A DNA stretch of 64,000 bases from NCBI GenBank assembly GCA_013289955.1, contig JABCYZ010000007.1, positions 62,001-126,000 of the forward strand, read 5' to 3'. The stretch is from Acidobacteriota bacterium. Lineage in GTDB: Bacteria > Acidobacteriota > Terriglobia > Acidiferrales > UBA7541. The position numbers and the translations under genes are program-made. Below are positions 33,223 to 42,695 of this stretch, piece after piece; position 1 is the first letter of the stretch, and every line of letters begins with the position of its first letter. The notes under the pieces were generated by a model that was given only the letters and a program-made list of their open reading frames with translations, was not told the DNA's origin and ran no database searches.

Positions 33223-33585
33223 TCAAGCGGCGTTTTCTGGGCGGAAGACGCGCTGGAAGCGGGGGCCGGTGAATTGGACTCCCACGAGGTGCTCGCCTTG
33301 TGTGGGAGCGTCAACGACGTGGACGACTCGGCCGGATGTGGCGAAATCAGATTCGGTGCGGCGCGAGGCGTAGTGTGAAAAAGGGATGCGAATTTCGAGA
33401 TCGGAGCCGATGGCCACGTCAAAACGCGTGACGAACGCGGCGCCGCTGCGGCATAGATTTTCGCTGGAAGTTTCTTCTTCAAAAACGACACCGCGGCTGT
33501 CGCGTCCCCGCACTCGGAGAGGGAGGCGGACGGCGATTCTACGCTCCGAGCGTTGCTTGGAGGCGGTCTGCGTCAAGTGGACCAT
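33223..33585 (-). CDS. PilZ domain protein
   Basis: The protein of about 120 residues is nearly all one PilZ domain. It has the arginine box RSERRIAVRLPLRV and the following SSENLCRSGAAFVTRF (in place of the usual DxSxxG), then strands IEIRIPF-like and HLVGVQF. PilZ domains bind cyclic di-GMP; the second motif is imperfect (Asn/Ser/Gly kept, Asp missing), so binding is not certain. The start at ATG 33585 follows AAGAGGA and overlaps the upstream dusB by 47 bases. Confidence 0.75.
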   Translation of the reverse strand: MVHLTQTASKQRSERRIAVRLPLRVRGRDSRGVVFEEETSSENLCRSGAAFVTRFDVAIGSDLEIRIPFSHYASRRTESDFATSGRVVHVVDAPTQGEHLVGVQFTGPRFQRVFRPENAA

Positions 33586-34687
33586 GGGCTGGGTCCTCTT
33601 TTCTGGCGTCCGCGATGCAGCCAAGTTCTTGGGAGGCTGCAGGGCGGTCATTTATTCCGGCAGCCGATGAGCGGCCGACCTCCTGGTCAGCCGAAAACCG
33701 GTTAGCCGCCGCGGCGGTTCGGCTCTCGAAGAAGGATTCCACCTTCTCGACAACCTCACTGGGCGTTCGCGCCGCATGTACGATTCGACGAAGCTCGCTG
33801 CCGTTCCCCACGCCATGAGTAAACCAGCAAGCGAACTGTTTCATTTTGCCAATACCATCGGGCAGGTTGGCAGCATTAATTTGCCTATAGTAGCCAGAAA
33901 GTAACTGATGGCGCTCCTCCTCGGTGGGTGTGTCGTACCGGCCACTGGCGGCGTATTGCTGCATCTGACGGAAAATCCAGGGGTTGGTGGCGGCTGCGCG
34001 GCCGATCATCACCGCGTCGCAGCCGGTTTCGCGCACCATGCGCTCGGCGTCTTCGGGCGCGCTGATATCGCCATTGCCGATGACGGGGATCTTCACGGCT
34101 TGCTTCACGGCAGCGATGATGCTCCAGTCGGCGGCGCCAGCATAGCCTTGCGCGCGCGTGCGTGGATGGACGGCGACGCCCTCGACGCCAAGGCTTTCCG
34201 CCATTTTTGCGACCTCCACCGCGACGATGGACTTGTCGTCCCACCCGGCGCGGAGCTTGATCGTAAGTGGGATGCGAACGGCGGCACGAACGGTGCGGAA
34301 AATTTCTCCGAGCAGTGGAAGATCGCGCAGCAGGCCCGAACCGCCGCACTTGACGACTTTTTTCGCGGGGCAGCCGAGATTGATGTCTACCGCGTCGTAA
34401 CCAAGGTCTTCCACCATGCGCGCCGCTTCGGCCATGACTTGCGGATTCGCGCCAAACAGTTGCGCGGTGATGGGATGTTCGTCTTCCTGGAAATAGAGAT
34501 AGCGGAGCGTCTTGGCGGCGCTGCGCGTGATGCCCTCGGAGCTGGTGAACTCCGTCATGAGCAAGCCGCAACTGCCGAGGCCGCGAATGACGCGGCGGAA
34601 AAGCGTATCCGTCACGCCGGCCATGGGGGCGAGGACGGCCGCGGGGCGGATCGTTAGGTCGCGAATTTGAAAAGAAGCTGGAAGCAT
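33539..34687 (-). CDS. dusB: tRNA-dihydrouridine synthase
   Basis: From ATG 34687 the protein has 382 residues. It has the TIM-barrel DUS pattern: APMAGVTDTLFRR, then TAQLFGANPQVMAEAARMVEDLGYDAVDINLGCPAKKVVK with catalytic Cys106, KLRAGWDD, VHPRTRAQGYAGAADW, IPVIGNGDI and IGRAAATNPWIFRQM. It reduces uridine in tRNA D-loops with FMN and NADPH. The last about 60 residues after the DUS core are extra and low-complexity. It follows a small membrane-protein gene by 7 bases. Confidence 0.92.
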   Translation of the reverse strand: MLPASFQIRDLTIRPAAVLAPMAGVTDTLFRRVIRGLGSCGLLMTEFTSSEGITRSAAKTLRYLYFQEDEHPITAQLFGANPQVMAEAARMVEDLGYDAVDINLGCPAKKVVKCGGSGLLRDLPLLGEIFRTVRAAVRIPLTIKLRAGWDDKSIVAVEVAKMAESLGVEGVAVHPRTRAQGYAGAADWSIIAAVKQAVKIPVIGNGDISAPEDAERMVRETGCDAVMIGRAAATNPWIFRQMQQYAASGRYDTPTEEERHQLLSGYYRQINAANLPDGIGKMKQFACWFTHGVGNGSELRRIVHAARTPSEVVEKVESFFESRTAAAANRFSADQEVGRSSAAGINDRPAASQELGCIADARKEDPAHGPLDADRLQATLGA

Positions 34688-34694
34688 GGGTTCT

Positions 34695-34919
34695 CTACCG
34701 GTGGCGGAGCCAGAGGACCAGTCCGAAGATCCCGCCGAGGCCGATAGAACCGACCAGAAATACTCTCGCTTCTGGAAGTCCAACCAATCCCATGAGGAGC
34801 AGACCAAGCACAATGACGAGTCCGATGGGGTGGCCTGTCAGCAGGCCGCCTCCTTTAACGCCAAAAGGAACAACCACGCTTGGATCAGGTTCCGAGTTGA
34901 GTTGGACATGTTGCCGCAT
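34695..34919 (-). CDS. Small two-helix membrane protein
   Basis: The 74-residue protein has a polar N-terminus and two hydrophobic spans (IGLVIVLGLLLMGLVGL and VFLVGSIGLGGIFGLVLWL) with a basic end WLRHR. GAGAGG precedes its ATG, and a TATAAA box lies about 30 bases further upstream (rc of 34948-34953). It sits just before dusB and is probably co-transcribed with it. Function unknown. Confidence 0.6.
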   Translation of the reverse strand: MRQHVQLNSEPDPSVVVPFGVKGGGLLTGHPIGLVIVLGLLLMGLVGLPEARVFLVGSIGLGGIFGLVLWLRHR

Positions 34920-35202
34920 ATCGAGTACCTCTCAAGCCCTCCTATTGTTTATACACCTCGAACGCACATTCTGAAACGGGCTTGATAGGCCGCGATGCTC
35001 CGCGGGAAGAGACGCCCCGGTCGTCGGCAGGAGAGGTCCGTCAGTTCCGTTGGTCGTTCCCTCGAAGTACGCTCAAGACCAGCCGGATCGATATGCCTTG
35101 TCGGCGAGGTCGGGAGATCCCTCACCCGATGGGGTGGAGTGGCACGGGATAGCGTAAGATCGAGCGTTCGCTTGTGCTCCGAGAAAGAGCTTCGAGGTAA
35201 TT

Positions 35203-35973
35203 ATGAGATGCAGGGTTGGTCTTTTTTGCCTGGCTGTTTCTTCCTGCGTTGCGGTCCCGGCAAACTCACAGGAAATACGCGACGGGCAGGGCTTGCTCAG
35301 GGCGATGCACGACCGTTACAAGGATTCCTGGTACGAGTCGGTCGTCTTCAAAGAGAACGCCATAACGCTGAATGCCGACGGCACCTCTCAAACGGAGGTC
35401 TGGGATGAAGCACTCGAACTGCCAGGAAAACTGCGCATCAACAGAGGTGCGGCCAGCGAGGGGAATGGCTTCGTCTTTGTTGACGGGACGCTGACAACAT
35501 TTCAAAAGGGCAAAGCCACGGGGCCTCGCCCGTTCGTTCACATGCTGCTGGTGCTGGGGTTCGATGTATACCGTCAAGATTCAAGGGCGACCATCGATCA
35601 AGTGAAGGGCCAGGGCTTCGATTTGGCGCAGATTCACGAAGAGAAGTGGGATGGGGAGGATGTCTACGTCGTTGGCGCGGCAAAAGGCGATTTGAAATCA
35701 AAACAGTTCTGGATCGAGAAGAAGCGACTGCTCTTCGTGAGACTGATCGCGCCGGATGAACATGATGCCACGAAAATGCACGACACGCGTTTCAAGGATT
35801 ACCGCAAGCTCTCTACAGGCTGGATCTCCGCCCGCGTTGAGTTTTACGTGGACGGAAAAAACACCTTCAACGAAGACTATTTTGCCATCGAGGCTAACGC
35901 CAAGTTCGACCAGGCTCTGTTCGATCCCCTAAAGTTCAACGAGACAAGTATAAGCACCGGCGGCAGGAAGTGA
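35203..35973 (+). CDS. Secreted protein with LolA-like features, function unknown
   Basis: The 256-residue protein has a signal peptide (FCLAVSSCVAVPANSQ). The mature part starts with GQGLLRAMHDRYKDSWYESVVFKENAI and continues as alternating strands: GKLRINRG, GNGFVFVDGTLTTFQKGK, DVYVVGAAKGDLKSKQFWIEKKRLLFVRLI. This pattern of an N-terminal helix, then an open beta-sheet that holds a lipid, is seen in LolA/LppX-like proteins, but the match is only in outline. I give no firm function. Confidence 0.7.
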   Translation: MRCRVGLFCLAVSSCVAVPANSQEIRDGQGLLRAMHDRYKDSWYESVVFKENAITLNADGTSQTEVWDEALELPGKLRINRGAASEGNGFVFVDGTLTTFQKGKATGPRPFVHMLLVLGFDVYRQDSRATIDQVKGQGFDLAQIHEEKWDGEDVYVVGAAKGDLKSKQFWIEKKRLLFVRLIAPDEHDATKMHDTRFKDYRKLSTGWISARVEFYVDGKNTFNEDYFAIEANAKFDQALFDPLKFNETSISTGGRK

Positions 35974-36169
35974 GCAGCGCTAGAAACTCCTCCCTTTCAA
36001 GAAGCAAACCCGAACGGGCGGGAGGCGGCGAGGGCAGCCAGAGGATCGACACCCACACTTTGATGACAAGCGAATTGTTGGCGTTCTAGGACTGGCATGC
36101 TAAGGGAGATGGATCAGTCAGCAACCTCCACAAAGCGGGCGATCTGTTTAGCAGGGAGCGAGGTGCCAT

Positions 36170-36955
36170 TTGCGAAAAGCTTGGATGACGTTTCTATGGC
36201 TCGCGGCCTCGGCGTTTTTGGCGCGTGAGATTCCCGAGGCGCAGGACTCCAGGCCCGTGTCCACTACCTGGAAGACAGCGTGGAGCTACGAAGGAGCAAA
36301 AGGGGCTGAACACTGGGGCGACTTGGATCCGGAGTATGCTGCCTGCAGAGACGGTAAGGAACAATCTCCGATTGACATTCGAAGCGCCGAGAAAACGGAT
36401 CTTCCTGCCATACGATTCGAATACAAGAGCGGCCCGCTCAACATTATTAACAACGGATATACCGCGGTGCGCGTGGACTACATCCATTCGGGAAATTTTA
36501 TGGTTGTGGGAGAGAAGCGCTACGAACTGAAGCAATTCCACTTTCATCGTCCCAGCGAGGAGTACATTCACGGCAAGCCGTACGATATGGTGCTGCACCT
36601 GATGCACGCAGACAGCGACGGGCACGTTGCGGGAGTCGCGGTTCTCTGGAAAGCGGGCAGCGCGAACGCCGCCATCCAGCAGCTTTGGAGATTCATGCCA
36701 AAGACAGAGGGCAAATTGGTGGAAATTCCCGGAGTCGAAGTGAATCCAGCGGATCTGCTGCCCCGTGACACTGGCTATTACACGTACCAAGGGTCGCAAA
36801 CCGCTCCGCCTTGTACGGAAGGCGTGACGTGGTTCGTGCTGAAGACGCCCATGGAAATCTCGACCGAACAGACCACCGCGTTTGCCAGGCTTTATCCGCA
36901 CGATGTCCGGCCCGTGCAGCCGCTCAACGGACGCGTCGTGAAGGAGAGTCGGTAA
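36170..36955 (+). CDS. Alpha-class carbonic anhydrase, secreted
   Basis: The 261-residue protein has an N-terminal signal peptide (MTFLWLAASAFLA). It contains the alpha-carbonic anhydrase core: EQSPIDIRSAEKTDLP, then QFHFHRPSEEYIHG and MVLHLMHAD, giving the three Zn ligands His124, His126 and His143, followed by YTYQGSQTAPPCTEGVTWFVL. Two cysteines (Cys59 and the one in PPCTEG) should form the usual disulfide. It interconverts CO2 and bicarbonate in the periplasm. The chosen TTG start has GGAGCGAGG upstream; ATG 36185 is an alternative. Confidence 0.92.
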   Translation: MRKAWMTFLWLAASAFLAREIPEAQDSRPVSTTWKTAWSYEGAKGAEHWGDLDPEYAACRDGKEQSPIDIRSAEKTDLPAIRFEYKSGPLNIINNGYTAVRVDYIHSGNFMVVGEKRYELKQFHFHRPSEEYIHGKPYDMVLHLMHADSDGHVAGVAVLWKAGSANAAIQQLWRFMPKTEGKLVEIPGVEVNPADLLPRDTGYYTYQGSQTAPPCTEGVTWFVLKTPMEISTEQTTAFARLYPHDVRPVQPLNGRVVKESR

Positions 36956-37002
36956 GGATTGCCCGGGGAGTGCTGCGCGCTTCTTCCTAGGACGCGGCAA
37001 GA

Positions 37003-37980
37003 TTACGAGGAGGCGCCAGCGGGTCCTTTGAGGAAAGCGTCGAGCTTCAGGAATTTGCGTCCGAGGGCGGGACTGAACGTGGACCAGTCTTCTTCGCCGG
37101 ACTCGGTGGCGAGCGCGGCTCGGACGGCGGCCATTTTGGAATCCATGTCGTCGAGATAATGGAAGATCATGGCTTCGCGAATCATCGGTAGCTTGGGCGA
37201 GCCGAATTCGTATTGCCCGTGATGGCTGATCAGAAGATGTTGCACAACAGCTTTTAAATTCGGCGGGAAGCCTTCGATGGCGTCCATGGCTTTTGAAACG
37301 GTTTCCACTTCCATCACAATGTGGCCCAGAAGCTGGCCTTCCGTGGTGTAGCCGATGGCGCGGTCGTAGCAAAGTTCGTCGAGTTTTCCGACGTCGTGCA
37401 AAATCGCGATGGTCATCAGCAAATCGGCGTTGAGCTCAGGATAATGCCCGGCGATTTCCTTGGCGAGGCCGCACAAGCCGACGACGTGTTCGAGCAAGCC
37501 GCCGAGATAGGCGTGATGCATGACTTTCGCCGCAGGAGCGCGCTTGTAACGAGGCGCAATCCCGGGATCGTTAAGAATTCCATTCACGAGCTTCTTGAGC
37601 CACGGGTCGGCAATCGAGTTGGCGTATTCGAGGAGTTGCGCCCAGAGTTTGCCGACGTCTTCCCTGGTATGCGGCAAAAAATCGGCTAGATCGACTTCTT
37701 CAGGCTTGGCGAGTCGCAACTGCTGCAGGGTCAGCTGCGGCTTGCTGCGATAGATTTCGACGCGCGCACTGACCTTCACGATATCGTCGCGACCGATGTC
37801 TTTTGACAAAGCCTCAAATTGATCCCACATGACAGCTTCGATGGTACCGCTGCGGTCGCCGAGCGCGAGACGGAGATACGACTTCCCCGCTCGAGTGTTA
37901 CGAATTTCTTTTTCGTGAACGAGAAAATAAGTGGTGATGGTCTGTTCCGCGCCCAGATCGGTGACGAACGACGTTTTCAT
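37003..37980 (-). CDS. YhaM-like 3'-5' exoribonuclease (OB-fold plus HD)
   Basis: The 325-residue protein has an N-terminal OB-fold (TTYFLVHEKEIRNTRAGKSYLRLALGDRSGTIEAVMWD) and an HD domain with HHAYLGGLLEHVVG, AILHDVGKL (His195-Asp196) and LISHHGQYEFGSP. That is the layout of YhaM/CBF1 nucleases, which trim RNA and single-stranded DNA from the 3' end. Its ATG overlaps the stop of the upstream SurA-like gene (TGATG), so the two are coupled. Confidence 0.88.
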   Translation of the reverse strand: MKTSFVTDLGAEQTITTYFLVHEKEIRNTRAGKSYLRLALGDRSGTIEAVMWDQFEALSKDIGRDDIVKVSARVEIYRSKPQLTLQQLRLAKPEEVDLADFLPHTREDVGKLWAQLLEYANSIADPWLKKLVNGILNDPGIAPRYKRAPAAKVMHHAYLGGLLEHVVGLCGLAKEIAGHYPELNADLLMTIAILHDVGKLDELCYDRAIGYTTEGQLLGHIVMEVETVSKAMDAIEGFPPNLKAVVQHLLISHHGQYEFGSPKLPMIREAMIFHYLDDMDSKMAAVRAALATESGEEDWSTFSPALGRKFLKLDAFLKGPAGASS

Positions 37981-39230
37981 CAGTCGCCCGAATCGGCGGC
38001 ACGCTTGCCGAACAGGAGGTATTTCTTGTGGCCCTTCTTGGTCTTGGTGACCTCGGGCGTGGCGCTGACTTCCTGAATTTCGGAATTGCTTCCGCCGGCG
38101 GCATCCTGATAGCCGGGCTTGATCACAACGTAGCTTTCCTCGCGAAGCGTCTTGAGATATTCGCGCAGAGCCGGCTCCATGCGCTGGTTGTAGAGCTTTC
38201 CTTCGATCTCATTTTCGACTTTAGAGAGCGACTGTTCGCCTTCGTCGTAATGCTCGAGGACCTGCATGATAAGGAAGCCCTGCTTGGTTTCCATGACTTC
38301 CGTCAGGTCGTTTCGCTTCATTTTGAAGACTGTGTCTTCGAGCTCCTTGGAAAGTTCGCCGCGCTTGTATTCTCCCAAATATCCGCCCTGTTTGGCGGTC
38401 GAACCGTCGGAATAGCGCTTGGCGATTTCGCCGAAGTCTTCGCCGTCCATGATGCGCTTCCGGGCCGTCTCGGCTTTCTTGCGGAGCTCCGCGACTTCCG
38501 CCTCATCCTTGCCAGCCGTATTGACTTCGATAGAGCGGAGGGCGACTTGCTCGGGGCGCATAAACTCCGCTTTGTGCTCGTCGTAATATTTCTGTATTTC
38601 ATCCTTGCTGATATTGATGTGAGAGCCGACTTCGCTGCTGATGACCTTCTTTGTGAGCAGGCCATTGCGGATGTTGTTCTTGAAATCTTCCCAGTTCAGG
38701 CCCTCTCCGGAGACGGCTTGCTCTAGAGCTTCCATGCTCTGTAATTTGTTTTCGATGCGGATTTGGTCGAGCTGCTTGATGACTTCCGGTTCTACGCTGA
38801 CGCCCATATCCTTGGCGCGCTGGACGAGCAGGGACTGGTCGATCAGATCGCGGAGGGCGTTCTTCTGGCGGTCTTCGGTGAGCGTCTTCAACTGTTCTGG
38901 CGTGCAACGGCTCTGGCAGTCGTTCTTGGCATCTTCTTCGGCGGTGACTTTCGAGTGTTCGAATTCGGAACGCGTGATGACCTCGTTGTTAACGCGGGCC
39001 ACGATCTCTTCGACGACTTTGCCGCCTTCGGCGGAGACGGCTGGCTTCTTGACCGGCACGGGCTTCTTGGGCGCGGCTGCCGAAGGAACGTCCGCGGGAG
39101 CTTCGTCCGGCTTTTCAAGAGTAGGCTTCGGCGCAGGATTCTGCGTTTGCGGGGCCGGCGTCGGCGGGGGCTGCTGTGCCGCAAGCGGCAGGGCGGCGAA
39201 GAGCGCCGCGATGACTGCAGGATTTCGCAT
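37980..39230 (-). CDS. SurA-like periplasmic peptidyl-prolyl isomerase
   Basis: From ATG 39230 the protein has about 416 residues. A signal peptide (VIAALFAALPLAAQ) is followed by a Pro/Lys/Ala linker, a SurA-type N-domain (VEEIVARVNNEVITRSEFE, with a later DLIDQSLLVQRAKDMGV) and a parvulin rotamase domain (FGEIAKRYSDGSTAKQGGYLGEYKRGELSKELEDTVFKM). SurA-like chaperones help fold outer-membrane proteins. The start choice rests on GAGGAAC before ATG 39230. Confidence 0.88.
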   Translation of the reverse strand: MRNPAVIAALFAALPLAAQQPPPTPAPQTQNPAPKPTLEKPDEAPADVPSAAAPKKPVPVKKPAVSAEGGKVVEEIVARVNNEVITRSEFEHSKVTAEEDAKNDCQSRCTPEQLKTLTEDRQKNALRDLIDQSLLVQRAKDMGVSVEPEVIKQLDQIRIENKLQSMEALEQAVSGEGLNWEDFKNNIRNGLLTKKVISSEVGSHINISKDEIQKYYDEHKAEFMRPEQVALRSIEVNTAGKDEAEVAELRKKAETARKRIMDGEDFGEIAKRYSDGSTAKQGGYLGEYKRGELSKELEDTVFKMKRNDLTEVMETKQGFLIMQVLEHYDEGEQSLSKVENEIEGKLYNQRMEPALREYLKTLREESYVVIKPGYQDAAGGSNSEIQEVSATPEVTKTKKGHKKYLLFGKRAADSGD

Positions 39231-39251
39231 GTAGTTCCTCACTTATAGAGT

Positions 39252-42200
39252 TTAGCTCTGGCCTTGAAGGCCTAGCAATACGTTTCTGAGAGCGCTCGGG
39301 ACCGGCTCACCGCGCGCGGTTTCGAGCCAGAGAACTCCGCTGGGATCGAGTTTAATGCCCTTCCGTGAGCGCACGACCTTGACCAGCGTGGCGGGGTCGA
39401 GCGGCGTTTCCGCGTGAAAACGGATGGCGATGCGGTTTCCCTGGCGCTCGACCGCGGAGATGCGCAGGCGTTCACACATGGATTTGAGGACGGCATACTC
39501 CAAAAGGTTTTCTACCGTGGCGGGCGGGGCGCCAAACCGGTCGGTTAATTCGCGGTGAACGTCTTGCTTTTCTTCCTGGCTGCCGATCGAGGAGATGCGC
39601 TTGTAGGTGCGCAGGCGCAGGTTTTCGCTGGGGATGTAGTTTTCGGGGATGCGGACGTCGAGGCCGAGACTGAGCGTGGTGCGCAGCTCGGGGGCCGACT
39701 CCTCGCCCTTCAGCTTGGAAACGGCGCGTTCGAGCATTTGGCAGTACATGTCGAAGCCGATGGCTTCGATGTGGCCGTGTTGCTGGCGGCCAAGCATATT
39801 ACCGGCGCCGCGGAGTTCGAGGTCGAGTGCGGCGATGCGGAAGCCAGCGCCGAGTTCGCTGAACTCTTTCATGGCGGCGAGGCGTTTGCGGGCGATTTCA
39901 GAAAGTGACGTGTCTGGTGGGACGAGGAGATAGGCGTAAGCGCGCTGGTGCGAGCGGCCCACGCGGCCGCGGAGTTGATAGAGTTCGGCGAGGCCGAGGC
40001 GATCGGCACGATTGATGAGGATGGTGTTGGCCTTTGGAATGTCGAGGCCGTTTTCAACGATAGTGGTGGCTACCATCACATCGGCCTCATCACGGATGAA
40101 TTTCAGCATGACGCTTTCGAGTTCTTTTTCGCCCATTTGGCCGTGGCCGACGACTACGCGGGCTTTCGGCACGAGTTTCTGTACCAGCGTCGCGAGCGAG
40201 TAGATCGATTCGACGCGATTGTGGATGAAATAGACCTGGCCATCGCGCGCGAGTTCGTTTTCAATGGCGCGGCGGACCAGATCTTCCTGGAAGGAAGCCA
40301 CAACGGTCTGGATTGCCAGGCGGTCGCGTGGGGGCGTTTCGATCACGGACATATCGCGCAGGCCGACCAGCGACATGTGCAGGGTGCGGGGAATGGGCGT
40401 GGCGGAAAGGGCCAGGGCGTCTACGTTTTGGCGTATCTCTTTCAGCCGCTCTTTGTGAGCAACACCGAAACGTTGCTCCTCGTCCACGACGAGCAGTCCG
40501 AGGTCTTGAAACTTTACGTCTTTCGAGATGAGGCGGTGGGTGCCGATGACCACGTCGACTTTGCCGGCTTCGAGCTCGGCGAGAATTTTCTTCTGCTCGG
40601 CGGGGCTGCGAAAACGGCTGAGCATTTCGATGCGCACGGGGAATGCGGCGAAACGTTGTTTAAAAGTCTCGAAATGCTGGAAGGCGAGAACCGTGGTAGG
40701 CGCAAGGACCGCGACCTGTTTGCTATCGGAAACGGCTTTGAAGGCCGCGCGCATGGCCACTTCGGTCTTTCCGTAGCCGACGTCGCCGCAGAGGAGACGG
40801 TCCATGGGGGTGGGCCGCTCCATGTCGCGTTTGATGTCGGCGATGGCGCTATTTTGGTCGGCGGTTTCCTCGAATTCGAACGCGTCTTCGAATTCGCGCT
40901 GGAAATTGCCGTCCGCGGAAAAAGCAAAACCCTGCGCGGTCTTGCGTGCTGCGTAGAGAGCGAGAAGCTGCTCAGCCATGTCTTCGAGGGATTTGCGGAC
41001 GCGTGTCTTGCGGGTGTTCCAGCCAGTGCCGCCAAGCTTGTCGAGCGTCGGGTGCGAGCCTTCGACGACCCGATAACTTTGAACCAAGTCCATGCGCTCA
41101 AGCGGGACGTAGAGGCGCGCGTCATCGGCGTAACGCAGCAGCATAAATTCGCCGCGATGGCCGTCGGATTCGATTTGGCGCAGGCCTTCGAACTGACCGA
41201 TGCCGTGATCGACGTGAACGATGAAGTCGCCAGGTTTCAACTCGGCGAAATCGGTGAAGAATCCGGAGGTGCGGATTTTGTGACTGGGACGTTCGACCGT
41301 CGGAGTCACGTCGAAAAGATCCGCGTGACCAAAAATCGTGAGCTTGGCCTCGGGAAAAGTGACCCCTTCTGCGAAGGGAGCGCGGATCAGCAGCAGGCCG
41401 GCAGTTTCCATTGCGCCTTCGGCAGTAAAGCCGGCGGCTGCGTTTTCCGATTCGCCGAGGACGTAAGGGACGTCGTATTCTCGGGAAATGTCCGCGAGAC
41501 GTTCGAGTTCGCCGGTGCTTGCAGCCGCAAGGAAAACCTTGCCCCCTGAAAGGAGCTGCGCCTTCACCGCACCCATACACGCCACAACATCGCCATGGAA
41601 CCGCGGGCTGGGCCGCGAGGAGAGCTCGAATTGCGGGGCCGAACCGATGTTGACGGCCAGTTGCTCGAGATGCGCCTGAGACGTTTTTGCGAGCGCTGCA
41701 GCGAACTCTTCTTCACTCAAAAAAAAATGTGAAGCGCTCGGAGCCGTCGCGCTGCCGTGTCGCTCGTAGATTGCGGTAGCTTGGGCAAGGTGCTTTTCCG
41801 CCGCTTCGCGCAGATTTTGCGGTTCGTCCAGGAATACGACGGGCTTTAGCGAGCTCTCCGCCAGCTCAAAGAGCGAACTTTGCCCGCTTTGCTCGGCCGG
41901 TCCGAAAAAGGAGGTTGCCTCCCACGAGGGCGCTCCCGATTGTGTTGCGCCGACGAGTGTGGCTACGTTCCACTCCGTGAGTGGCAAAAGCGTAGTTCGC
42001 TGGACAGGCGCGATGGACCGCTGCGTGCGCGGATCGAACTCGCGCACGGATTCCACCGTATCGCCCAACAGCTCGATCCTCACGGGCCGAGGCGCTTCCG
42101 CCGAAAACACGTCAACGATGCCCCCGCGCGTCGCGAACTGGCCGGGCAGCTCGACCATTTCCGTGCGCGTGTAGCCCACCCCCGCAAGATGCGCGATGAA

Positions 42201-42686
42201 TTCTTCGAGAGGCACTTCCTCGTCTTTTGTGAGCGTGCGCGCGAGCGACAGATAGAGAGTGGCATCCTGAAAACGCCAGAGTGCCGCCTGGACCGGGGCG
42301 ATGACGAGCGAGACCTGGCCGTCCGTCAGGCGAAAGAGAGTTGCGGCGCGGCGTTCGAGGATGTCCGGGTGCGGGCTCTGCGATTCCCACGGCAATGTAT
42401 CGAACCCCGGAAGCGTCGCAACCCCCCCGTTGATTCCGGGAAATATGCTGGAGAAAAAACGGACGGTTTCCGCGAGGGCCTCGGCACGGCGATTAGAATC
42501 CGTGATGAAAAAGGCCGGACGCCGGAGTTCATGCGTCAAGTATGCGGCGATGAGAGCTTTGGCAATGTCATGCAGGCCGGAAAGCGAGATGTGCTGCGCT
42601 CCATCGCGCACCGCACCGAGCGCGCCCTCCACCGACGGGTGGCGAAGCACGGCGTCCAATCGTTCGCGAACGGCAGGCAGAATCAT
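39252..42686 (-). CDS. mfd: Transcription-repair coupling factor
   Basis: The 1144-residue protein has all parts of Mfd: an N-terminal UvrB-like region (TLPGFDTLPWESQSPHPDI), the RNA polymerase interaction domain (ELKPGDFIVHVDHGIGQFEGL), a RecG-like helicase with Walker A GDVGYGKTEVAMRAAF and DEEQ box VVDEEQRFGV, and a C-terminal TRCF domain. Mfd removes RNA polymerase stalled at lesions and recruits UvrA. Long open frames on the opposite strand here are shadows. It is followed by the SurA-like gene, 21 bases away. Confidence 0.96.
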   Translation of the reverse strand: MILPAVRERLDAVLRHPSVEGALGAVRDGAQHISLSGLHDIAKALIAAYLTHELRRPAFFITDSNRRAEALAETVRFFSSIFPGINGGVATLPGFDTLPWESQSPHPDILERRAATLFRLTDGQVSLVIAPVQAALWRFQDATLYLSLARTLTKDEEVPLEEFIAHLAGVGYTRTEMVELPGQFATRGGIVDVFSAEAPRPVRIELLGDTVESVREFDPRTQRSIAPVQRTTLLPLTEWNVATLVGATQSGAPSWEATSFFGPAEQSGQSSLFELAESSLKPVVFLDEPQNLREAAEKHLAQATAIYERHGSATAPSASHFFLSEEEFAAALAKTSQAHLEQLAVNIGSAPQFELSSRPSPRFHGDVVACMGAVKAQLLSGGKVFLAAASTGELERLADISREYDVPYVLGESENAAAGFTAEGAMETAGLLLIRAPFAEGVTFPEAKLTIFGHADLFDVTPTVERPSHKIRTSGFFTDFAELKPGDFIVHVDHGIGQFEGLRQIESDGHRGEFMLLRYADDARLYVPLERMDLVQSYRVVEGSHPTLDKLGGTGWNTRKTRVRKSLEDMAEQLLALYAARKTAQGFAFSADGNFQREFEDAFEFEETADQNSAIADIKRDMERPTPMDRLLCGDVGYGKTEVAMRAAFKAVSDSKQVAVLAPTTVLAFQHFETFKQRFAAFPVRIEMLSRFRSPAEQKKILAELEAGKVDVVIGTHRLISKDVKFQDLGLLVVDEEQRFGVAHKERLKEIRQNVDALALSATPIPRTLHMSLVGLRDMSVIETPPRDRLAIQTVVASFQEDLVRRAIENELARDGQVYFIHNRVESIYSLATLVQKLVPKARVVVGHGQMGEKELESVMLKFIRDEADVMVATTIVENGLDIPKANTILINRADRLGLAELYQLRGRVGRSHQRAYAYLLVPPDTSLSEIARKRLAAMKEFSELGAGFRIAALDLELRGAGNMLGRQQHGHIEAIGFDMYCQMLERAVSKLKGEESAPELRTTLSLGLDVRIPENYIPSENLRLRTYKRISSIGSQEEKQDVHRELTDRFGAPPATVENLLEYAVLKSMCERLRISAVERQGNRIAIRFHAETPLDPATLVKVVRSRKGIKLDPSGVLWLETARGEPVPSALRNVLLGLQGQS

Positions 42687-42695
42687 CCGTGAATG

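Noticed and set aside
39948..41549. A 533-codon open frame on the plus strand
   Set aside because: It is the antisense shadow of mfd; the minus strand has all Mfd motifs, and GC-rich codon use keeps the opposite frame open.
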